Assembly: GCA_023269365.1 (NCBI GenBank)
Contig: JAHFTN010000009.1
Coordinates: forward strand, 1 to 21,836
Length of the DNA stretch: 21,836 bases
Direction of reading: 5' to 3'
Origin: Chlamydiota bacterium
GTDB taxonomy: Bacteria; Chlamydiota; Chlamydiia; Chlamydiales; Rhabdochlamydiaceae
Below, piece by piece: positions 1-5,757 of this stretch. How positions within the stretch are numbered: position 1 is the stretch's first letter; every line of letters begins with the position of its first letter. The notes beneath the pieces are model-generated. The model was not told the DNA's origin and did not search any database. It saw only the letters and a program-made list of their open reading frames with translations. The position numbers and the translations under genes are program-made.

Positions 1-7
1 TACCTAC

Positions 8-81
8 CCAAACAACTTCAAACGTGGGTTTTCTTCAGCGTCGTTAGCCGCTGAGGAAAACCCACGTTTGAAGTTATTTGG
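8..81. repeat. Inverted repeat, 33-bp arms, 8-nt loop
   Basis: The left arm (8-40) and right arm (49-81) are reverse complements with two differences. Both differences are T-for-C changes on one arm that would still give G:U pairs in RNA. The loop is TCGTTAGC (41-48). No T-run follows the right arm directly, so it is not a textbook intrinsic terminator. The upstream gene lies outside the window, so the repeat could still be the 3' end of a transcript entering from the left. Confidence 0.9.
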
Positions 82-175
82 ATATACAACGAGAAGGGAT
101 TGTAAGACAATCCCCAGTTTGGAGCTAGTTTTTTTTATACACAAAAAAACTCAAAAGTTGGACTTGATTCAGCCC

Positions 176-269
176 AATCAAGAAAAAAATAACAAGATAT
201 TAGGATGGACAGAAAAAATACATTTCCCCATCCTTTCCATCCTAGTATCTTGTTATTTTTTTCTCGATT
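176..269. repeat. Inverted repeat, 33-bp arms, 28-nt loop
   Basis: The left arm (176-208) and right arm (237-269) are reverse complements with two transition differences. CCATCCT occurs twice, at 228-234 inside the loop and at 237-243 at the start of the right arm. Either copy can pair with AGGATGG at 202-208, so a short and a long hairpin compete. The repeat ends 40 bases before the ATG of the glycosyltransferase gene at 310, where an RNA form would lie in its 5' leader. Confidence 0.88.
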
Positions 270-309
270 TTTTAGGCGAAAAATTTTGTCCATTACAGGG
301 AGTTTGCCT

Positions 310-1581
310 ATGAGAGTTTTTGTTTTCATTTTTCTGAGTGTATTTTGTTGTGTTAGATCGCAGCTCGATGCGCAAAAGACAATTGGTATCTTTACTGTGA
401 AAGTAGAGGGAGTAAAGCCATGGGATCCCGACGCGATCCTATCGGGAATTAGCGGGTCGGAAGAAGCCGTTATCTATCTCTCCCAATCTTTAACGAAACT
501 TGACTACAAGGTGATTGTATTTGGCGATCCTCCTCAAGGATCTCGCTACTCTCTTCCTGGATCTAATCCCCTCTTTGTCCCTCTAGATTCTCTACATGTT
601 CCCCTTCTTGATATTGCGATCTCTTGGAGAATGCCTGCCATCGCAGAGGGGCTCAAAAAAATTGCCGATAAGGTGTATCTATGGCCACATGATACTTGCG
701 CAGAAAAACTCACAGAAGCGCAGATCGAAGCATTTGATGGAGTCTTTTGGCTCTCTGAATGGCAACGTCGGCAATGGATCTCGGTAAATCCTAGTTTTAC
801 TAAATTTACTCCCATTTTTGGGAACGGGATTCTCCCCGAACAATTTAACCCTGTTCAACAAAGAGAAAACCCCTATGCGTGTATTTATGGGTCAAATTAC
901 GGGCGAGGGTTGGAGATCCTACTGGATCTATGGCCCAAAATTAAAACAGAGTTTCCTCGAGCGACCCTCGATATTTATTACGGATGGAAGCATTGGGGAG
1001 CCCTTTCAGCTGCTAAGGAATCTTCCATGCGCTCTCAGATTGCAAATCTCGCTTCTCTAGATGTCCATGAACATGGTCTTGTCAGTCACGAAACACTCAA
1101 TAGAGCCTATGAAAGAGCCTCTTTTTGGACCTATCCTTGCATTCTTCCTGAGACATTTTGTATCACAGCGCTGCGCGCTCAGCTGGCAGGAGCTATCCCC
1201 GTGGTTCTCAAGGGGTCAGCGTTAAGTGAGACTGTGAGATATGGGTTTTTATGTTCTACAAGAGAAGAATATTACAACACTCTTGTAAGAGCATTCCGAC
1301 AAGCAGAGAAAATCACTCTTGAAGAAAGGCAGAACATGGGAAAATTCATCTTACACAAGTTCACCTGGGATGCTCTTGCTCTTCGATGGAAAGAGATTTT
1401 TGAAGAGGTGGAGCCCAAGGGAGAGGGTTCTTTATTCCTAACTACGGGAAGCCTCATCGGAATCTGCATCCTTGTCGGGGTCGGGGTTTATGTAGGCGCT
1501 CTCCGTAGGCAGGCAGCGGGGAGAAGAAAATTTGGGAAAAGCGCAGGCTTTTCTGCAAATGAAGTTTCGAAAGAGGTCTAA
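310..1581 (+). CDS. GT4-like glycosyltransferase with signal peptide and C-terminal membrane anchor
   Basis: A 423-residue protein. The chosen ATG (310) follows GGGAG with suitable spacing and begins a hydrophobic signal-like segment (about residues 3-15). Starts further upstream would read through the inverted repeat. The body looks like a two-domain GT-B glycosyltransferase: a Gly/Ser turn followed by a helix near residues 46-55, and a C-terminal region with the sequence PETFCITALRA at 280-290, in the place of the family EX7E sugar-nucleotide motif. Here the first Glu is E281, but the second position is R289. A hydrophobic stretch at about 374-396 followed by an Arg/Lys-rich tail would anchor the C-terminus. 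Donor and acceptor are unknown. The signal-like start with a C-terminal anchor is unusual for a nucleotide-sugar enzyme, so the N-terminal segment may be an uncleaved anchor. The gene is convergent with the next one, with a 39-bp gap. Confidence 0.75.
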   Translation: MRVFVFIFLSVFCCVRSQLDAQKTIGIFTVKVEGVKPWDPDAILSGISGSEEAVIYLSQSLTKLDYKVIVFGDPPQGSRYSLPGSNPLFVPLDSLHVPLLDIAISWRMPAIAEGLKKIADKVYLWPHDTCAEKLTEAQIEAFDGVFWLSEWQRRQWISVNPSFTKFTPIFGNGILPEQFNPVQQRENPYACIYGSNYGRGLEILLDLWPKIKTEFPRATLDIYYGWKHWGALSAAKESSMRSQIANLASLDVHEHGLVSHETLNRAYERASFWTYPCILPETFCITALRAQLAGAIPVVLKGSALSETVRYGFLCSTREEYYNTLVRAFRQAEKITLEERQNMGKFILHKFTWDALALRWKEIFEEVEPKGEGSLFLTTGSLIGICILVGVGVYVGALRRQAAGRRKFGKSAGFSANEVSKEV

Positions 1582-1620
1582 TATACATCGGCCTTCAGGC
1601 AGAAAATGTACAAAGTCGAG

Positions 1621-2766
1621 TTAACGGGGTTGCAATTGTTTCTCAGATTCTAAGTTTGCCACATCAGACTCTACCTTGTTGCGTATGGCGAGGGGGACCT
1701 CTTTGCCAAGAACTTTTTTATAGGCATCGAGTGCTTTTGCTTTTAGTCCGAGGCGCAACGCCGCATCGGCGTAGATGGCAAGGAATCCATAGTCATAGAA
1801 CCAGTCTTCGACAAAAACGATATCACTGGGCATTTTCATTTGTAGAGCTTGTTCTGCAAGGACATAGGCAAGAATGTAGTTACCCTTGGACAGATGGTGA
1901 TGGGCGAGGTAGCCGAGGGGTTCTGCCCTGTAGTTGCGCTCCTGAAAGGCTTTGCAATACTCTTGTGTAACGACCTCTGAGGGAAACCCCATAGCTTCAT
2001 GTAATCTAGCAACCATGTAAGAGGAAAACCAGCGCTCCTCTTCGGAAGCTCCCATGCCCGCTCTTTTTTCATAATTTTTTAGAGCAAGCAGGTGCTGATT
2101 TGCATTCATATAACTTTGAGCGAGATAAAAGGTATAGCGGGGATTGCCCGGATATTGTATCAAAGCGTTTTCTAGGAGTTGTGCATCTTTTAAATATTTA
2201 TCTGGATCCCTAGAGCGAAAGCCGTCTGTAGTATTTGATATTTTAATCAGGTTATCGAAGCACTCATCGGGATCTAGGGGGAGTCCTTCGCAGTAAATGG
2301 TTTCATGGACGACGCCGATCCATTTCCAATCGTGTACTGTATCGATAAGGAAGGCGCGTTTTGATCGCACTTTTGGCTCTTGCACAATAGAGAAATAGTA
2401 GGGTTTTGTCAGTTGATTTTTTTTGAATTTGTTTTTGAAGACGAGGTGCTCGTCTGCATCGATAAATAAAATGTAATCGGCTTTGGGTTTGGCCAGTTCG
2501 AGCGCTTCATTGCGGTTATGAGAAAAATCGACCCAAGGCCTCTCGTGGAGTTCTCCCGGTTTGTCTGCCATGACTTTCCTAATGAGGTCTTGTGTTCCAT
2601 CCGTCGATCCTGTGTCGACAATGACCCAGTAGTCGATGATGTCTTTGCAAGAGTTTAAGCAACGCTCTATAGCCTTGCTCTCATTTTTAACGATCATATT
2701 CAAACAGATTGTCTTCGCATCGAGATTCATCATAAACACCAACAAGAGAGTAAAATATTTCATCAT
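1621..2766 (-). CDS. GT2 glycosyltransferase with N-terminal signal segment and helical-repeat C-terminus
   Basis: A 381-residue protein from the first in-frame ATG (2766). A TTG at 2778 would add four residues and seems less likely; no strong ribosome binding site precedes either. Residues 1-17 form a short hydrophobic signal-like stretch. From about residue 19 a GT-A fold begins, with KNES, the nucleotide-binding DTGSTDGT (51-58) and the metal-binding DADEH (103-107). The C-terminal half is helical and resembles tetratricopeptide repeats, with YxxAQSYMN and later LAxxALxxK-type helices. This layout (short GT2 domain plus TPR) is seen in tetratricopeptide glycosyltransferases such as the SunS-type group. 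The acceptor here is unknown, and that comparison concerns architecture only. The gene is divergent from prfB. Confidence 0.78.
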   Translation of the reverse strand: MMKYFTLLLVFMMNLDAKTICLNMIVKNESKAIERCLNSCKDIIDYWVIVDTGSTDGTQDLIRKVMADKPGELHERPWVDFSHNRNEALELAKPKADYILFIDADEHLVFKNKFKKNQLTKPYYFSIVQEPKVRSKRAFLIDTVHDWKWIGVVHETIYCEGLPLDPDECFDNLIKISNTTDGFRSRDPDKYLKDAQLLENALIQYPGNPRYTFYLAQSYMNANQHLLALKNYEKRAGMGASEEERWFSSYMVARLHEAMGFPSEVVTQEYCKAFQERNYRAEPLGYLAHHHLSKGNYILAYVLAEQALQMKMPSDIVFVEDWFYDYGFLAIYADAALRLGLKAKALDAYKKVLGKEVPLAIRNKVESDVANLESEKQLQPR

Positions 2767-2864
2767 AAGAGTTGCCAAGTTTTCAGATTGAAATTTTACA
2801 TTTCAAAAGCAATATTGCAAGGGAAAATATTTGGGGAATAAACGATTTTTGTAGTAAGCTAGCC

Positions 2865-2884
2865 CCAATGGCTAAAGTCCAGTC
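2865..2884 (+). repeat. Single copy of the 20-bp palindrome-end motif
   Basis: CCAATGGCTAAAGTCCAGTC matches, with one T-to-C difference, the 20 bp that form both ends of the perfect palindrome at 15486-15579. The flanks are unrelated, and no long inverted partner lies nearby. It sits 30 bp before the prfB start codon, so it lies in the prfB promoter or leader. TAGCC at 2860-2864 can pair with GGCTA at 2870-2874 to give a very small hairpin. Confidence 0.8.
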
Positions 2885-2914
2885 CAAGACCTATAAAAGC
2901 TTAAGGAGCTCTCT

Positions 2915-4010
2915 ATGAACGAACAGCTAGTAGAAAAAATTAAAGATATGGAGGCTCGGTTCCTTCATATGATGAGGTATCTTTGACTTAGCTCTCAAAG
3001 AAAGACGGGTATTAGAATTAGAAGCTAAGATGGAAGATCCCACGTTTTGGGAGGAAAATGCCGCTGCTCAAAAGGTGATTGAGGAGTGTAATGCCCTTAA
3101 AGCCTGGACGGTTCCCTATCAAGATCTTAAAAAAAAGTTTGATTGTGTGAGAGAGTTCCTTTCTGAAGTAGATTCCTCTAAAGATGGGGAGTTTTTTTCT
3201 CAGCTCGTCGAGGAGTTGACTCAGATCGACGAGGCGCTCTCTCAGCTCGAGGTGCGCAAAATGCTCTCGGGAGAGCTCGATGAAAAAAATTGTTTTTTAA
3301 GCATCAACGCAGGGGCCGGAGGAACGGAGGCCTGTGATTGGGCCTTGATGCTCTCTAGGATGTATCAACGGTTTGCAGATAAGCGGGGCTGGAAGGTGGA
3401 GATCTTGGATGTTGTCGAGGGGGATGTCGCCGGCATTAAAAGCATCACACTTAAGTTCAGTGGGCCTTTTGCGTATGGGTATTGCAAGTCGGAGCGAGGG
3501 GTTCATCGCTTGGTGCGCATTTCTCCGTTCGATAGTAATGCAAAGCGGCATACGAGTTTTGCCTCTGTCGACATCACTCCAGAAATCGATGACACCATTC
3601 AAGTAGAGGTAAGTCCAGATCAGATTAGAGTGGACACTTACCGCGCCTCTGGGGCGGGAGGGCAACACGTCAATAAGACCGATTCTGCTGTACGGATGAC
3701 CCATTTATCCACAGGGATCGTCGTTTCTTGTCAAGGGGAAAGAAGTCAGATCCAAAATAGAGAGACGTGCCTTAAGATGCTCAAAGCTAAGCTTTATGAG
3801 AAAGAGCTTTTAGAAAGGGAGCAAAAACTTAAGGAGATCGCAGGAGAGAAAAAAGAGATTGCCTGGGGAAGTCAGATTCGCAATTATGTGTTTCAGCCCT
3901 ATACCCTTGTCAAAGATACGAGAACAAAATATGAAGTAGGAAATATTCAAGCGGTGATGGATGGGGATCTAGATCCCTTCATTGCGGCATACCTTAAGGA
4001 GTTTGGATAA
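2915..4010 (+). CDS. prfB: Peptide chain release factor 2, with programmed +1 frameshift
   Basis: RF2 recognises UGA and UAA and hydrolyses the peptidyl-tRNA ester. Translation starts at ATG 2915, six bases after AAGGAG, and runs 23 codons to an in-frame TGA at 2984-2986. It continues in the +1 frame from GAC at 2985 to the stop at 4008-4010. The joined product is 364 residues, close to the E. coli length of 365. The second frame carries the RF2 tripeptide SPF (in VRISPFDSN) and the catalytic GGQ (in GAGGQHVNK). The site CTT TGA C preceded by TAT and AGG is the classic autoregulatory recoding site, where scarce RF2 favours the shift. A caller that ignores the shift will start the gene too late, at 3030. 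It is the first gene of an apparent operon with two acetyltransferases and yebC. A possible TTGCAA box lies at 2815-2820, but no good -10 box follows it. Confidence 0.97.
2972..2987 (+). promoter_or_regulatory. RF2 programmed frameshift site
   Basis: ATGAGGTATCTTTGAC. The slippery CTT (2981-2983) is followed directly by the in-frame TGA and then C, the poor termination context known from bacterial prfB. GAGG just upstream, with a 3-nt spacer (TAT), is in the position of the Shine-Dalgarno-like element, although it is shorter than the E. coli AGGGGG. After the shift the ribosome reads TTT GAC in the frame of the main RF2 reading frame. Confidence 0.95.
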
Positions 4011-4505
4011 GTGGAAGGATTGGACATTCGCTATACTTACGTTACCGATTTGCCCTATTTGAAGAGCTGGCTGTTGAACAAAGATGTGCAGCGCTGGTTC
4101 CCCGTCTCAGAAGAGAAAGAGATTGAAGATGCGGTGCAGTGCTGGATCGGATTTAGTCGCTATAGCTGTAGTTTGACCGCGACGTTAGAGGCAAAACCCT
4201 GTGGTGTTGCCACTTTATTTTTAATGCCCTATCGCAAAGTGGCACACCATTGTTTATTTAAAATTGTCGTGGATCCCCATTATCAAAGAAAGGGGATCGG
4301 GGCCTCTCTTCTCAAGAATTTAAAACATTTAGCAAAGCAGTATTTCCATCTCGACCTCATCTACACAGAGGTGTTTGAAGGAAACCCCTGTATCACTCTT
4401 TTAGAATCTCAAGGCTTTCAGCTCTTTGCTCGCCAAGAGGGGTTTGTTAAAGAGGAGGGGCGCACTTTGGCGCGTCTGTGTTATGAAGTGCATTTAGGCA
4501 AATAG
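4011..4505 (+). CDS. GNAT family N-acetyltransferase, copy 1
   Basis: A 164-residue single-domain acetyltransferase of the Gcn5-related fold, which would move an acetyl group from acetyl-CoA to an amine. The acetyl-CoA pyrophosphate loop is seen as YQRKGIGASLL (R/Q-x-x-G-x-G/A), after the strand FKIVVD. The start is a GTG directly after the prfB stop, about ten bases past AAGGAG. A TTG at 4020 aligns better with the start of the second copy and is the alternative. The substrate cannot be told from sequence; family relatives acetylate small amines, amino acids or protein N-termini. It aligns along its whole length with the next gene (shared WFP near residue 30, EIEDA, PCG-AT), so the pair is a tandem duplication. 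From memory, Chlamydia has a single acetyltransferase gene between prfB and yebC. Confidence 0.88.
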   Translation: MEGLDIRYTYVTDLPYLKSWLLNKDVQRWFPVSEEKEIEDAVQCWIGFSRYSCSLTATLEAKPCGVATLFLMPYRKVAHHCLFKIVVDPHYQRKGIGASLLKNLKHLAKQYFHLDLIYTEVFEGNPCITLLESQGFQLFARQEGFVKEEGRTLARLCYEVHLGK

Positions 4506-4506
4506 A

Positions 4507-4992
4507 ATGGATATTACAGTAAGATTAACCCAATTAGAAGACGCTCCCCATTTAATAGAATGGCTTTCTGATGAGAAAGTACTGTGTTGGTTTCCCATGA
4601 GCGATGCAAGGGAGATCGAAGATGCAGCGAGAATCTGGGTTGGCTATTCTAAGATAGGATCGGGTTTAACCGTCCTTTGCGAGGGGGAGCCTTGTGGTCT
4701 TGCTACCCTCTACATCCAGCCCTACAAAAAACTTGCTCATACGTGTCTTTTTTCTATCATTGTAAAAAAAGAGTTGCGAGGGCAGGGAGTCGGGCAACTC
4801 CTTTTAGAAAGACTGATCGAAATGGCCAAGCTTAAGTTTCATATCGAGATCTTGCATTTAGAGGTCTATGAAGGAAACCCTGCGCAGCGTTTGTATGAAA
4901 AAATGGGTTTTGTCGAATTTGGCCGTCAGTCCCATTTTATTAAGGAAAAAGGGGTTTTTAGCGCCAAAATTCTCATGCAAAAAAAACTCTAA
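4507..4992 (+). CDS. GNAT family N-acetyltransferase, copy 2
   Basis: A 161-residue paralogue of the preceding gene, starting one base after its stop, so the two are very likely translated from one message. It has the same layout: WFPMSDAREIEDAA near residues 28-42, a conserved EPCGLATLY strand, and the acetyl-CoA loop LRGQGVGQLLL. The two copies have diverged considerably, so the duplication is old enough for them to have different substrates. The substrate is unknown. The gene ends 14 bases before yebC. Confidence 0.88.
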   Translation: MDITVRLTQLEDAPHLIEWLSDEKVLCWFPMSDAREIEDAARIWVGYSKIGSGLTVLCEGEPCGLATLYIQPYKKLAHTCLFSIIVKKELRGQGVGQLLLERLIEMAKLKFHIEILHLEVYEGNPAQRLYEKMGFVEFGRQSHFIKEKGVFSAKILMQKKL

Positions 4993-5006
4993 GAAAATAG
5001 GTTCTT

Positions 5007-5726
5007 ATGGCAGGGCATAGCAAATGGGCAAATATTAAACACCGGAAAGGAAGAGCGGACTTAATTAAAGGAAAAGTATTCTCTCGGCTAGTTAAAGAGA
5101 TCATTAGTGCCGTCAAACAGGGAGGCCCAGACCCTAAGTCAAATTCCAGATTGCGCATCGTCATTCAAAAGGCAAGAGTTGCCAATCTTCCCAATGACAA
5201 TATCGAGCGCAATATCAAAAAGGCAACAAGCGCAGACCAGGCCGATTTTACAGAAATGGTCTATGAGCTCTATGGATATGGGGGCGTGGGGATCATTGCT
5301 GAGGTGATGACAGATAATAAAAATAGGATCTCCTCTGAAATGCGCATCGCTACAAATAAAAAGGGGGGGGTTGTTGCGAACCCCGGCTCTGTCGCCTTTA
5401 ATTTCGATCGGAAAGGAATTATTCAAGTTCCTAAGAATAAGGCAGTTGAAGACGATCTTTTCCTGATTGTCACAGAAGCTGGAGCGGAAGATTTTGAGTC
5501 CGAAGAGGAGTCCTTTATCATTACAACCGCCCCAGAGGCTCTGTATCAAGTCAAAGAAAAACTTGACTCTTTGGGAATCCCCTGTGAAGAGGCGGGACTC
5601 CACTGGATCCCTAAGGTTCATGTCGAGTGTGATCCAGAGATTCAAAAAATGAATGTTGATCTTATCGATTACCTCGAAGCCCTAGACGACGTAGATTCTG
5701 TCTACCATAATATGAAATTAGACTAA
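5007..5726 (+). CDS. yebC: YebC/PmpR family protein (TACO1 family)
   Basis: A 239-residue protein beginning with the family signature MAGHSKWANIKHRKG and continuing with KGKVFSRLVKEI, NLPNDNIERNIKKA and the YGYGGVGIIAE block, at the usual full length of about 240. Family members were described as DNA-binding regulators. More recent work links the YebC/TACO1 family to translation, helping ribosomes through difficult sequences such as proline runs. That role fits the position here, at the end of a prfB operon. An AGG lies about nine bases before the ATG. The gene is convergent with the minus-strand protease gene, with a 31-bp gap and no clear terminator. Confidence 0.95.
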   Translation: MAGHSKWANIKHRKGRADLIKGKVFSRLVKEIISAVKQGGPDPKSNSRLRIVIQKARVANLPNDNIERNIKKATSADQADFTEMVYELYGYGGVGIIAEVMTDNKNRISSEMRIATNKKGGVVANPGSVAFNFDRKGIIQVPKNKAVEDDLFLIVTEAGAEDFESEEESFIITTAPEALYQVKEKLDSLGIPCEEAGLHWIPKVHVECDPEIQKMNVDLIDYLEALDDVDSVYHNMKLD

Positions 5727-5757
5727 AAGTTGTTTGTGTAGAGTTCCAAATTCCAAC

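Larger units (their letters stand above)
1..309. other. Hairpin-rich non-coding segment upstream of the GT4-like gene
   Basis: No convincing coding sequence is present; the short open frames here run through the arms of inverted repeats. The stretch contains two long inverted repeats (8-81 and 176-269) and three short perfect hairpins: 96-103 with 107-114 (GGGATTGT/ACAATCCC, 3-nt loop), 127-135 with 143-151 (AGTTTTTTT/AAAAAAACT), and 163-169 with 176-182 (CTTGATT/AATCAAG). The last hairpin shares bases with the left arm of the second long repeat, so the two structures exclude each other. The segment is probably the untranslated leader or intergenic spacer before the gene starting at 310. I could not pick a clear promoter. 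Confidence 0.7.

Noticed and set aside
68..329. Short open frames on both strands in the first 330 bases
   Set aside because: They run through the arms of inverted repeats, which explains their similar translations on the two strands; no start signal or family resemblance.
1583..1609. Weak hairpin (TACAT...ATGTA with GCC-TTCA-GGC) between the two convergent glycosyltransferase genes
   Set aside because: Stem is short and interrupted and no T-run follows; not enough to call a terminator.
2892..2897. TATAAA as the prfB -10 box
   Set aside because: A start about seven bases downstream would fall in the ribosome binding site, and there is no -35 match; the box is probably chance.
5139..5645. 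Minus-strand frame of 168 codons inside yebC
   Set aside because: Antisense shadow of yebC, whose family signature is unmistakable.
5727..5757. GAGTT/AACTC hairpin between yebC and the protease gene
   Set aside because: Only five base pairs and no T-run on either strand.
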